A model generated the notes under the pieces. That model was not told the origin of the DNA and did not search any database. It saw nothing but the letters and a program-made list of their open reading frames with translations. A program made the position numbers and the translations under genes. Of a stretch of 64,000 nt of DNA, positions 33,839 through 45,387 are shown piece by piece; positions within the stretch are counted from its first letter, which is position 1, and each line of letters starts with the position of its first letter. The stretch lies in NCBI GenBank assembly GCA_905178155.1, contig CAJINV010000003.1, positions 4,561,863-4,625,862 on the forward strand, read 5' to 3'. Source of the stretch: Amoebophrya sp. A120. Its lineage: Eukaryota; Sar; Dinophyceae; Syndiniales; Amoebophryaceae.

Positions 33839-36800
33839 ATGCCAAGGTGCCTCAAAGTGGTCGCGTTGTTCTGCTGTGTTGCACAGGCCATCCAAGAACG
33901 GAAGGTGCAGCGGCAGCTCGAGGCGGAGCAAGATGCGAACTCGAGCTACCGCGGTTCTCTACCTCCGCCGCAGTTTCAAGGCCAAAACCAACCGACGTCT
34001 CCTGCGGGTGTGTCACCGTCTGTGCCTCCGGCGGCGTCCAATTACCAGGGTTCTCTGTCTCCGCCGCAATTTCAAGGCCAACAGACGTCTGCGAATGCGC
34101 CACCGTCTGTGCCTCCTGCAGCGCACTACGGGAGTGCCGCGCCGGCGCCAACTGGAACGCCACCTACTGGGGCTTCTCATGGTCATGGCGCTGCACCCTG
34201 GATGCCGATGGCGCAGAATGCCATGCGTTCTTTCGGCGACATGATGCAGAATTTTGTTCCTCCGCGTCAGCAGGAGCAACACCAGCCGCCGCATCATGCG
34301 ACTCAGCAGCAGCACCAGTCGCACTATGCGACCGAGCAGCAGCACAAGCCGCACTATGCGACCGAGCAGCAGCACCAGCCGCACTCTGCGCCCAGCCACT
34401 CCACCGCTGCTGCTCCTGCCGCGCTTCCGGAGACAGCCCCGGCGCACTACACTGGCGCTGCAGCACCTGGTTTCGATTCGCCATCTCAGCCGGTCAAGCG
34501 CGAAGAAGTTTCGGCCCCCAATGACCCGTGGGGTGTCAGCGATGAGTCCACCTCGCAATTTCACAACGCATACGTGGTGCAACAGCCTGAGCCGCAACAG
34601 CATCCGCCGGTCGACGTGTCCTCCACGTCAACCGCACATAATGAACCCCCGCAGCACCACGCTCTACACCATGCGCCAGAAGACCTACAACAGCATCTGC
34701 AGCAACATGGGCCACAACTCCAGCAGCACGCACACCAGCTACAGCAGCTGCACGGGCCACAATTCCAGCAACACGCACAGCAGTGGCATCAACAGGCCGG
34801 GGGCCACGGACTCCCGGTCTGGAACTTCCCTGGTCAGGAGCAGGAGGTGCATCAAGAGCCGTACTATGGTCCGTCCGAAGAGCAGTTGCCGACACCCACG
34901 GAACGTCCACAGCAAGGACAACAGGATGTGCAACAGCTGCAGATGGAACATGCGCCACCAGTGCAACACCACGAGTTTGCCTACACACACCAGCCCATGC
35001 AACCTGCGCCACAAGTACAACGTGTTCATCATGCACACCAGCCGGTGCAATATGCGCCACAGCAAGTGCAGCAACATGCTCCTGCGCATCAGCTGGTGCA
35101 CGATACGCCACCGACGCACCAGCACGCACAGGAAGGACAGGTGCAGGAGCATATGCCACAAGCACCCCCCGCAGCCTCGTTCGGTGATCAGTTGGGCTCC
35201 TTCATGCGCAACTTGCATAGCAGTCTCCCGCCGCAGCAGCAGGCGCAGTTTCAGCCGTTCGTGCAAGAACTCCAGCAAAAACAGTTTTTCGGGCCCACGG
35301 GGCGCGAAGGCGGAAAGTTTCTGAGCGAGAAGGCCATACCTGCAATGGGGGAGGCAGTTGCGCAGACTGCGGCAACTTTTCTCGGCTCCGATCCTTTGCG
35401 AATTTCGGCCCTGGACGAAATGAACATCGTGTATCAGTCACACCAGGAGCTTTTTGCGAACGCAACGAATCTGATCAGCGCCGCCGAGCAGACCGAGGGA
35501 GGACTCGATCGCATTCGCGAGAATGTGATGCAGCGGGTGCGGGAAGCTTTTGACGAAGTGATTGAGAAGGTGAAGTCGCAGTTCGCCGGATTGCTAAACA
35601 CGTTCGTCGAAAGCGACCGAAGCCTTACCTTCCGGACGGAGCTTGCCACAACGATGTTCCAGTACCCCAGTGATGACGCTTTCATCGATGACATTCTGAT
35701 GGACACGACACCGCTGGAAGTGATGCAGCAAGCGAACATTACTTCGGCCGAAGAGTATGCGAGCGCGCGTCAGACGGCATCCAACACGTTCCAGGATGCG
35801 ATGCAGAGCATGTCTGAGGGACCCGATGGTGGCAGCCACGAGAATGTCGCGCACACAGCTGTTACGGAAAAGCTTGCGCCCGAAGGCGATGACGTTATCG
35901 TGCAGAAGCTCGGCTTCAAGAAGGACGGAAACCAGGTGGAAGCCTTTCTCAACGACGTCACAGCGGCACAGAAAACGTACATGAATAGTGAGTGCGTTCT
36001 GTATTATTTTTTAACGCTCTCCAATAACGGCCTGGCGCTGGTTAACATTTTTTTCTTGCATTACGAAAGTACAAGGTTCTACGGCGATGAGGTTTCGTTC
36101 CGCCTTTGGAGAAACGTGACGGCTGCATAGAAGCCCAGATGATCAGGTTGAGACAGATGAAATAGTACATTTCTACTTATTATTTGTTAACATGATCTGC
36201 TCAGCTGCCTGTGACTTAAGGTTAAGACGTATGTTCTCCAGGTTTATGACCGACTTCAAGCAGGCGGGTGAGTACTTCGGAGGCTCCGAGATGGCCACCA
36301 GTGACTACATGTACGACGCGAAGCATCGAATTCTTCAGCGGTTCCAGGGTGTGGTTCAGTCAGCGGACAAAGTATTTGTGGTTTTTTTCCTGACACCCTA
36401 CGGAGAATAGTATTATTTCCAGTGGGGATGCATGTACTAGTCTTTCTCTTTTGCATGATCATTTCTGTCGCCATCCCATCCTTTTTCTTGGCTTCGCATA
36501 CAGATTAAGTACTCTCGATTTTTTTTTTCAACCCCACAGGAAACGCTGGCAAAGATCATGGTGATGCCGAGCGTTCTGCACCACCCCCACGTCTATGCAC
36601 TGCAAACACAGGCATTTGGTTTTGTCATTTGATTATGTCGCTCGCAAAAAAGAAAATGAAAAGATACAGAGGATTTTCTGCTGGTGGTTTTTCCCAAACG
36701 CTATCTATCATTCCAGTTCTGATAGATTGCGAATCCATATTCTCCTGTGTGATTCATGCTATTTTCTCATGTATGTGACGGACGCGTTGCCATTCGCCTC

Positions 36801-38418
36801 CGTGGCTCCTGGACCAAGATAGATAAATAAGTATCCCCTTCCGTATTCTGTGCAGGATGAGAAGTTTCTTATTTCGTTTTTTTTTTCCGACTCAGAATCT
36901 GAGTCGGAAAAAAAAAACGAATCAGATGACATGTTTGCAGCGTATACCGTGCCCGGCTACACTGATTCCGCGTACAGTGTGCACAACATGTCGGGAAGTA
37001 TGATGGAAGCTGCCCACCGCATGATCCGAGACGAATACCACGTCGTGGCTATCCTCCTGAGTAGATCATCCTCTACCATGACGCAATTCATATGCGTTTT
37101 ACCGCGAAGGCTGTGCATGTGCATGGATACATTCGCTCCGCATGATTAGGAGCATTTCATGTAGTTGTACCACTTTCCTAGCCTGTCGCGTACAGCCAAG
37201 AAACTTCTAAATTTAGCCATGAAAAAATTCGTTTGGTAAGTCTACCTTTTACTTTTGTGAACATGGTAAGTCTACCTTTTACTCAGGATAGTGACTGTGA
37301 ATTTTCGAGCAAAGTACGGCATCACCCGGGAGGTACAAAACATGCTTGCTCAGTTGCCTGTATGTAAGGGTATAGCAAGGATGCGGCCTCCTGAGCCGAG
37401 ATAAAAATGCCATGAATCATATGAATGCTACAAAATATAATCAACGTCAGGGGCCGAGCAAGGGGTACCGGCAGGACCCGATCAGTCAGCAGTTCCTGAA
37501 GTATGCCACGCCTCCGCAAGCCCAAGCCGATTCGGGCGCCGCGCCCAGCGGAGAGGAAGGGGCGTCGGTCGGCGAAGTGAACAAGACCGAGGAGGTGGGG
37601 AAGGACGACAGCGGTTGCTGTGGCTACGGGACGACGCCGGAGGATGAAAGCAAGAAAACCGAGGAGGTCGTGGGGGAGAACGCCGCCGAGAGCAATGCGA
37701 ACGACGGTGAAAGCAAGGCTTTCGTCCAGGTGAACGCAGCCGCGACGATGAGCGCGGACTTCCTGGCGAGCGAGAAGTCACTGGGTGGTCAAGATGAACA
37801 GCACCGGGACGAGCCGTTCCCGTTTGCCAGCGAACCAGTTGCTGGGACAGAAGACGCGGCTTCGTTTCTTCAGTTCAAGTCCAACGCTATGACAACCTCC
37901 CGTGGGAATTTTTCCAAAAAGATGAAGAGATTTGATTTCTTCCGCTAGTAAGTACATCAGAAACGTAACTTCTTTTTGGTCGCAGAGCCCTTGAAGATGC
38001 AAAGGCGACGTTTGCAAACGCTACCAAATCTCTACCTACTAGAATGATTCCCACTTGGCGGTAGTATACCAGCGTACGCAGAATCGGCCTACGGTATGGA
38101 GACTGACAGTTCATCCTATGTTCAACTCGCATTCATTCTCGGGGAGGAATACTTAAGAATGTAGCGCGATGTGATGTTTGATTTCAGAAACTAATATAGC
38201 TGTCCCCCAAAAAATGAAAGATCGTATTCACTTGAAATGGAAAAACAGCTTCTCCAACGAACGACGCACCGATTCCGTGGGGCTTCGTGTTCGCGATTCT
38301 GTGCGGGCTGATGTTCACCGCCGGATTCGTGCGGGTTGGCTACAACTACTATCTGGCACAGTACAAGGCGACGCTGAAACCGGAAGTTGACTACTACGTC
38401 AAGGACGTGGGGATCTGA
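33839..38418 (+). CDS. Secreted Gln/His/Pro-rich type I membrane protein
   Basis: Preferred model: exons 33839-35976, 36242-36371, 36540-36618, 36941-37049, 37296-37359, 37451-37901 and 38249-38418, 3141 bases, 1046 residues. MPRCLKVVALFCCVAQAI is a probable signal peptide. Residues 20-450 are Q/H/P/A-rich repeats, including a repeated QGSLSPPQFQGQ block and HYATEQQHKPHYATEQQ units. A folded helical ectodomain follows (SLPPQQQAQFQPFVQEL to GITREVQNMLAQLP). The last exon encodes a transmembrane helix (WGFVFAILCGLMFTAGFVRV) and a Tyr-rich tail ending KDVGI. Alternative: without the last splice, exon 6 runs to a stop at 37948, giving 1005 residues and no anchor. The intron between exons 4 and 5 is an introner. 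A surface role is likely; the family is unknown. Confidence 0.78.
34300..34390 (+). repeat. Coding minisatellite, about 30-base units (HYATEQQHxP)
   Basis: Three consecutive units of about 30 bases encode variants of HYATEQQHKP/HYATEQQHQP. They lie within the Gln/His-rich domain of the secreted protein. Near-identity at the DNA level suggests recent slippage or unequal exchange. Confidence 0.7.
36873..36921. repeat. Near-perfect 49-base palindrome inside an intron
   Basis: Two perfect 24-base arms (TTCG, ten T, CCGACTCAGA and the exact complement) are separated by one base at 36897. It sits in the intron 36619-36940, ending 19 bases before the AG acceptor, so the transcript can form a long hairpin next to the 3' splice site. 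Confidence 0.95.
37050..37290. mobile_element. Diverged introner-like element, family B-like
   Basis: 241 bp. The right end CTTTTACTCAGGATA matches the family B terminus. The left end TATCCTCCTGAGTAGA is a degraded version with a 3-base insertion. The flanks are GTGGC (37045-37049) and GTGAC (37291-37295), one mismatch. Removing the element and one flank restores frame: VVAVNFRAKYGITREVQ. A 20-base unit repeats at 37234-37253 and 37264-37283. Confidence 0.75.
37234..37283. repeat. 20-base direct repeat in an introner's right arm
   Basis: TGGTAAGTCTACCTTTTACT occurs at 37234-37253 and 37264-37283 (period 30). The second copy runs directly into the element's terminal CAGGATA, so the terminal region looks locally duplicated. 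Confidence 0.9.
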
Positions 38419-39688
38419 AGCACTATCGGGCCTTCGGGCATCAATCGGCCGGTTAAGACTGGACGATCCCCCACAACACGGTGGAACACGCAGAATCCGC
38501 TTTGTCGAGAGGTGAGCTCTTTTCACAAACAACATCTAAGATTTTTCAATTGCAGTAGTTTTCACATTTTTTACGCATCGTGGAAGATTCTATCGCTCTG
38601 CTCCGGTCTGCTCTCTCAATTGCTCGCTGGAATTCGATGTTTCTCAGGTTTAAGTTGTTCCACTGAATAGTCCTGTAGCGAGCGAATGTCATTGTTGAAA
38701 TGAAAAAGAAATCAAATTTGAAAAAATGTAAACCTATTGGAAAATATCTCCGGAAGTATCTTAAATCAGCGATAGCATGCACCGAGAAAATTAATATGTA
38801 CATTGCAATTTTGAGAAAATGACGAAACGCGATCGCATTTGTTGTGGCATGATCTGAATAACCACTTAGTTTCACCGGCCTATTATTGTTAAATCAGTGG
38901 GGACAATGACAAACGAAACCATTGTGTAAAATGCGACTTTCTTTATAGAAATTGGTTTTCGATCAATTACAAATACAATTGTTAGTGCGACGCAGGAGGC
39001 TTGTGTCTAATCATTCATGATCATGTACACAGTTTTGAAAAAACCTGGTGCAGCAAGTGGAAAAAATTTGCTGTGACCTAGTTTTTGACTGTGTGCCAAA
39101 GATCATCCGTTCCTCAGTTTCTTAGATGAAAAACAACCCGCCTCAATATGTACTTGAGTCTTTCTGTTCGTGGTCCCTTCGGAAACAACTTGGAGTTAGA
39201 TCTACTACAAAGTGAATGTTTTTGCTACTGCTGGCTGCTTTCCTTTTGCCCACTGCGAGGACAAACACTTGCACATCTCTTGGAGATTTTGCAGCTACGA
39301 CTATGGTCGTGAAAAAGCACGTGTAGATCCGAATTTGAAACGTGATCTGAGGCTCTCGAGTCACTTGGGCAGATGCAAGAAGTACGAGATCAAAAGAGAC
39401 CCCCTTGATTTTCACCTTTTTTCTTTTGCGAATTCTATCCAGGCGACGGCGACGACGTTTTTGATCTATTACAACAGAAAGAAAGTAGTTTCACCTCCTT
39501 ACCGATAATTCTAGACGGAGTTTCACGGAGAAAAAAAGAGTTGAAGACATACTTGCTGGAGTCTCCTCAGACGAGCCGTTCCAGCCATGAGATCGTAGTC
39601 CGAAGACATGCGTATTTCGGTTGTAATATCGGATGAAAGTATTAACAAGTCGCTTTCAACCTAAACACTGTACATAGAATCCTGAAGA
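38419..39688. other. Intergenic stretch, no gene seen
   Basis: Strongly AT-rich, with frames of at most about 110 codons and no domain content. Confidence 0.6.
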
Positions 39689-42600
39689 ATGGTATCTGCT
39701 AACGAAAAGAAGCGGCGAGACCGCGAGAAGAAGAAGGCACAGGAGAAGCGACGAAAAACGCGACAGGCCGAGCAACGCGCAGAGGCCGCGGATCGAGAAA
39801 AAGTACAGGCTCGCAGAGAGGTGCTTGGGGGAAATGAAGCACAGGAACCAGAGGGCGACGAAGAATACGTGATTCCAGAGCTTCCATTCAACCAGGACGA
39901 CAGCAGGTTCGACGAGTACAAAAAAGTTTTCCACACCTTTTCCATAGCCGGCGACGAGGACGAGAAAGAGGATGGGGACGAGGGCAAGAAACCCAAACCC
40001 GGCGAGAAAAAGTCCAAGCTCCAGCTGCGCAAGCAGGTACAAGAGGGGGAGGACGGCGACCGGGAGAGCGGCGTAGCGGATGTGTACGAGCGCTCTAAGA
40101 AAAAGAAGAAGAAGAAGTTTCTGGTGCACGAGCTGAAACAGGTCGTGGAGCGACCCGACGTGGTCACAGAAGTCGATACCACCAGTCCCGATCCGAAGCT
40201 TCTCGTGTATGATTTTCTTTTTTGCATGATCCCGATAGTGTTTACGGCCTTTGTTATTGTTTCAAGAACGCACAGGTCGTCGCCTGCCGCGTTTGTGCAT
40301 GTCGTCTTATCAGATGAAGCCCTAAGGTCCACCTAAGGTCTTGAATCCATGAAATTGTTTATCTGCTACAGGTTTTTGAAGGCATATCGCAACACGGTTC
40401 AAGTGCCACCGCATTGGTCAGCCAAACGAAAGTTTTTGTCGATGAAGAAGGGGCAAGAGAAACCGCGATACCGCCTGCCCGAGTTTATCGAGGCGACCGG
40501 AATTCAAAAAATACGAGAGGCAGTGCTGGCGAAGGAAGAAGGACAAGGTAGCAAAATTGAGACACTACTTCTCGGATGAACAGCAGCATGAAGATACAAG
40601 CTCTTACTTTAAGATTCGCTGAGTTTCTTTGAAATTCAATATGGTCCTCTTCGCGCGGTGAGATTGCATGGATAGGTTCAACCATGTTCCCCACGCAAGA
40701 ATAAATGGAGATTTGCGCATCTACATCAATCACTTGGAATTATGAACACTGAACAGGCTCCACAGGCAGGGCGAAAGCGAGGTTGACGGCGAAGATGGGA
40801 AAACTGGATATCGATTACCAGGTTCTACACGATGCCTTTTTCAAATACCAGACACGACCCAAGCTGACCGGACACAACGATATTTATTTCGAGGGAAAGG
40901 AGCAGCAGATGAAGATGCAATCCCAAAAGCCCGGCGGGAAACTTACCGCCCCACTCATGCAAGCGCTAGGTATTGATTCTTGTACACTCCGGATTCTGCA
41001 TGTTTCAGTTTCGCCCACACGTCTCCTCTGCGATGCGGCTCTGCGGTGGTCATATTAGCAAATAAGCCAATGTCAGCAACAAGAAGCCATCGCGAGTGTG
41101 CAGCATGGAGATCTTGGTATATTGATTACGAGTTGAAGATGTGCCGACCAATTTGTTCAGGTATGATCGACGAGAACCAGCCTCCCCCCTGGCTTTTCAA
41201 CATGCAGCGCTACGGGCCCCCAAAGGCGTATCCGATGATGCGCATTCCAGGAGTTAACGCCCCCATCCCCGAGGGAGCAGAATACGGCATGAATCCGGGC
41301 CAATGGGGAAGACCTCCCCTGGACGAATATGAAATGCAAAAATGTCTGGGTCTGGAAGATTGCAACTTGTCATGGTAAATCTGAAGCATGCAAAAATCTG
41401 TGTTGCATGAGTGCCAAAAGCTGTCCACTTTTGACCAAGTTGGAACGGAGTTGCTCATGCAGAATAGGCATGGCAGAGACCTCGCAGAGTCTGTCACGCT
41501 AAGTCCCGCATTCCAGACCTCATGGGTCATGGAAAATCTGCATGACAAGTCTACACTCTTCCAGACCCAGACTTTTTTGCGCTTGATAACGAATTCGGCA
41601 ACCCAAAATTCGGCGACTGGGCCAAAGAACACGCGGCCCGCGCAAGAAGAGCCCAGTATTATTATTGAAACATTTTTAAAACAGGGCTACCTAAGCACAC
41701 ACAAGTGTGAAGATGAGCTTGAGAACAAGAAGTAGTGATTCACAACTTTCTAAGAGCTTGTTTGCGTTCTTTGAGTCGTAGGCTAGGAAAGTTATCCTTC
41801 ACTGAACAATACTACCACAGAGTGGACGACAATACACTTTGGGGAGAAGCTGAAGACGTGTCAGATGATGAGGAGCAAATGCAGGCCGAGGGGCCTGAGG
41901 AACAAGCAGGAATGTCCGGCACTGCCACCCCAATGGTGGGACACGCGACCCCTATGGTACTTGAGTTGGCACATCAACATTTCCACTTCTTTATCTCTGT
42001 AAAGTCCAGCAAAAATTTTAGCGTTTTCATCGCGGAGGATGGCGTTTTATGTGTGTATTTGTCCGTCGTGGCGCGACCTTTGCGACTCTGTCTGATTGAC
42101 ATGTTCTCAATGATTGATTGAATATCAGATCGGGGTAGCGACGCCACTGGCAGGCGCAGGGACGCCACTCATTGGCAGCGGGTACAGAAGTACATCAGGA
42201 ATTTCTTCCGTGACTTCGAACTTAACTGGCGGCCTGCAGACTCCCACCATGAGTATGCAGTACGGGTATGGAAGTGCGCAAACAGGCGGGGTGAGGTCTG
42301 GCAGCATGACGCCCGGACCACAGCTGTTTCAGGTGCTCGAAGAGCAGAAGCGGGTGGCTGGCGCTGGCGGAGTTTTTCCAAGTGCGCACGGATACCGTGC
42401 GGGTGGGATTGCCACGCCCGGTATCGCCACACCCGGTATCGCAACACCGGGAATCGCAACACCCGGAATCGCGACACCGGGGTTTGCAACGCCAGGAATC
42501 GCAACGCCGGGCATTATGCGAGGTCCACAAAGCGGAATTGCGTCCGTGGGGAGAATTCCAGGTATGCACTTGCTTTAAGAAGTGACCTTGGATGAATACA

Positions 42601-43008
42601 TGAGCATATTGTTCTAGCGTAGTGCAGTCACTGTAGAGGATTATCCGGAGGAATTTCTGATCCTGTAAACAAGTGCATGGTGCCGTTTTTGTTTTTGCTT
42701 CGATTCTGCCTCCGAAAATTTCCACAGGTATCCAAACGCCGCTTGGTATTCAAACCCCAATGGGCCTGGGTATCGCGACGCCCGCGGGCGGAATACAAAC
42801 GCCAGTGGGGGGAATCGCGACACCGACGGGAATCCAGAGCGCGGGCGGTATACGTTCCGTCGAGCAGGAAGGTATGATGACAGCAGATATGATCCGCGCG
42901 CAGCTGAAACAGCAAGAGCAAAAAGCCGCGGACGCCCGGACAGCGGCGCACCAAAAAGATGTCAAGAAGAAGGATGGCAAGAAAAAGAAAAACGCCTTCA
43001 AGTTTTAG
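39689..43008 (+). CDS. SF3B2: Splicing factor 3B subunit 2 (SAP145/Cus1)
   Basis: Exons 39689-40206, 40372-40547, 40766-40969, 41161-41327, 41594-41655, 41821-41956, 42129-42561 and 42728-43008 total 1977 bases, 658 residues. The conserved core (DUF382 then PSP domain) is plain: DPKLLVFLKAYRNTVQVPPH, HWSAKRKFLSMKKGQEKP, KMGKLDIDYQVLHDAFFKYQ, PPPWLFNMQRYGPPKAYP and PPLDEFGNPKFGDW. The tail has TPGPQLFQVLEEQKRVAGAG, matching SF3B2's ETPQLFTVL region, and ends in a Lys-rich stretch. SF3B2 is a U2 snRNP subunit that helps position U2 at the branch site with SF3B1 and SF3B4. Length is between yeast Cus1 and human SF3B2 (895). Seven introns interrupt it; the fourth (41328-41588) is an introner. Confidence 0.97.
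41328..41588 (+). mobile_element. Introner-like element, family A2, inside SF3B2
   Basis: 261 bp between perfect ACGAA repeats (41323-41327, 41589-41593). Family A termini (TATGAAATGCAAAAATGTCT; GCGCTTGATA). Excision yields PPLDEFGNPKFGDW, which aligns without gap to other SF3B2 proteins and so validates the borders. Its interior resembles the reverse complement of the copy at 49401. Confidence 0.95.
42405..42509 (+). repeat. 15-base coding repeat, seven GIATP units in SF3B2
   Basis: Seven tandem 15-base units encode GIATP (one unit is GFATP). Degenerate GIQTP/GIATP units continue in the next exon (42728 onward). Synonymous third-base changes between units show that the peptide, not only the DNA, is kept. 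Confidence 0.92.
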
Positions 43009-43746
43009 TCGGGCCTCCGAGTTGGGAGACCCGTGGGCGGTCCGCGTGCTCATGCACCTTGTCATGGCGCAACTGTAAGTGCATCTATCTCCGCAGCGTC
43101 GCCGTAATGCCGTTGTTTCTCCGAACGCGGCAATGGTTGGACCGTGCGTTCGAGAAACCGCCTCACAGTAGAATCCATTGACAAGGACCCAACGCCTCCA
43201 CCAACTCGCGCTGCAGCAAGTACTACCCTGCGACTTTTTTTCCAAGAAGCGAATCAGACCTCAAACCCAAACCCACTTTTTGAAAGTAGAGCTTGACGCG
43301 GAGGCGAGTGATGTGTACCGCAAACATAATTGATGGAGAACTGAATAGAGAACCTCGCAATTATCCACATGGGACCCGGCCTGGCACCGGAGATCATGTG
43401 TGGTCGGATACCTACACAGTGTTTGTTCGCGCTCAATTTAGGCAGGACAGGATTTGCAGGACTTTCCACGATCGTGAGTCGACGCATTAACGCGGGAGGT
43501 ATTCTGTATTCGTAGTAAGTGATCTTTTCGGAAATCGTCTTTCGTCGCAGTTGGTTCGTTTCTATTGAGCCTGACAGATAAATTCGATATGCCTCGGGGA
43601 GGTTTTCGTTCTTTTGTTTCTCTTCCCTCGTCCGGCAATCTGGAAAGCGAAGGTCAGATGTAAGACAATAGACAATTTGTTGTTGATATTTCAAGCGTGA
43701 AACTTCTATAGACGACAGTACGCGAAGTTTGCGAACGGCGAAAGCC
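43009..43746. other. Intergenic stretch, no gene seen
   Basis: Short frames only on both strands. A minus-strand 164-codon frame (43254-43748) has no recognisable content. Confidence 0.6.
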
Positions 43747-45387
43747 ATGCTGATTCGTTTGCACCAGAATGAGCCGACCGCTTTTGCAGCAAAGCTGGTT
43801 GACCACCTCGCGGACCTGTTCTCTTCAGCAGCCGCGACAACCGGATGGATTCAGCAATTGCCGCTCGGGAACAGGCCGAGTAAGGCAACTCGATCATGCG
43901 GGCCTCGGTGCGGGACCGGGACCACCTGTACTACCAGCCCACAGAGTACAACTTCGTTTCTGACAACTCACGCCGCGTCCGAAGAGGGTCGGTACTACAT
44001 GTCGCCTCCCCAGAACAAGGACCGGTACGAGTGGGGCTATCCCTGCTCAGTGAAAAAGCTGCCAATCGGGGCGCCTACAAACCAGCGGTACATTCCGAAT
44101 GCTTTCGGGCTCTCCTGGGGTAGCTACCCAAACCCGTACCCGACGCAGTGTGGGACGACTATCGTGAAATGGGGGAACGGCGAGGACAGCGGAGCCGCCG
44201 CGGGGGCGGACTTCAACGGCAGACCCGAGTACGTCTGGCTCAAGGACAAGGCCGTGAACTGCACGGCGATCCCGGCGCCGCACGAATTTCTGCAGCGCGG
44301 GAACAGTCGGTTCGGCGGGCAGTCTTCCGAGTGGTTTCACACTCGGTTCCTGCGAGCGGCAAAGCTCAGTATTGGTGGTAGGATCATGGGCGGAACGTTT
44401 AAGGACGTGAACACAAAGGGAAACACCACCAATGACGCCTACGCTTTTGCCGGGATTTTGGAGGAGGGGCACAGTAAGCCCGTGCTTCGCGTCAAGAAGA
44501 AAGGTTTCGCGAACGACATCCTGTGGCGCAAGAAGCCAAGCAATTGGAGCGCAATCCGCAGCGCTGCTGCGGGCCTGGCCGCGGGGCTGAAGAATGTCTT
44601 CAGTCAGAATGCGAACAACGGCGATATGACGGACGGGAAGGGCTGGTGGCCCAATGTATTCTCCAAGTACCAGGCTGCGTTTATGTGCGAATCCGAAAAA
44701 GATTGCGGTTACTTTGTGTTTGACCCCAGCAAAAAACGCATGCAGATGTGCCAAGGCCAAGAAATCAAACCGAAGGAGGGAATGTCCAACAAGGTCGCAC
44801 GGGGGAAAGCTTTCGGGTATTGTTGTTGATCAGTTGTTGCATGCTTGAAGTGCACTGCTTCTTGTTACTTGGATGCTTCTTGATGTCCTCATGCATGGTT
44901 GTGGAGCTGAAGAATGGTTCGGAATGTTGCAGCAGAAGGAGGAAACAAAACGATCACTAATGCTAAGTAGTACATGATCATCAGAGCCAAAACTACAAAA
45001 TCTTCCAGTTACTTGCTGGCTCGGAAGATGCGAGGGTACATGATGGGGGTGAAGCCGAGCTTTCTGCGGCAAGCCTTGAAGCTGAATCAGAACGACCGAC
45101 TGCTGATAAACACGAAAGCCGTCTGCCCCGGCCGAGACGGCCGGTTCCTCGAGACGCGGCCTTTTGCGGAGGATCTCCGCGACACATTCAAGCGAAACGC
45201 CGCTTCCCCGGATGTGCTTCGGCCTACACATTGGTGGTACAATCTCGCGGGGTCCAAAACTTTTTACATGCAGCCCTCTGACGTTCGGGGCGAGCTATGC
45301 AGTGGGGAGCCCACTTTTGTGCCACAGCTAGGTGCCTTCGCAGTCATACCGGAGATTCCAGCTGCGCAAGAACCGATGCTTTCATAA
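43747..45387 (+). CDS. Cys-containing protein of unknown function
   Basis: Exons 43747-44816 and 45009-45387 (GT-AG intron) total 1449 bases, 482 residues; the splice joins KAFG to YLLARKMRGYMMG. The segment around residues 90-330 looks folded and extracellular-like (RYYMSPPQNKDRYEWGYPCS; PEYVWLKDKAVNCTAIPAPH; SEWFHTRFLRAAKLSIGGRI). CESEKDCGYFVFD followed by MQMCQG faintly recalls PAN/apple modules. No clear signal peptide is seen. The N-terminal 80 residues are doubtful: a good GTAAGG donor near 43880 and a rival frame (MRASVRDRDHLYYQPTEYNF, from 43896) suggest a missed intron or an indel there. Function unknown. Confidence 0.7.

Noticed and set aside
33847-35324. Two long overlapping + frames (225 and 356 codons) in the Gln/His-rich region
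   Set aside because: Repeat sequence with periodic codons keeps all three frames open; only one frame has a signal peptide and continues through the downstream exons.
38178-38390. Forward frame of 70 codons overlapping the membrane exon
   Set aside because: Arg-rich with no feature; the other frame encodes a transmembrane helix and joins in phase to the upstream gene.
44047-44760. Minus-strand frame of 237 codons
   Set aside because: Lies wholly opposite a well-formed forward exon with plausible protein features.
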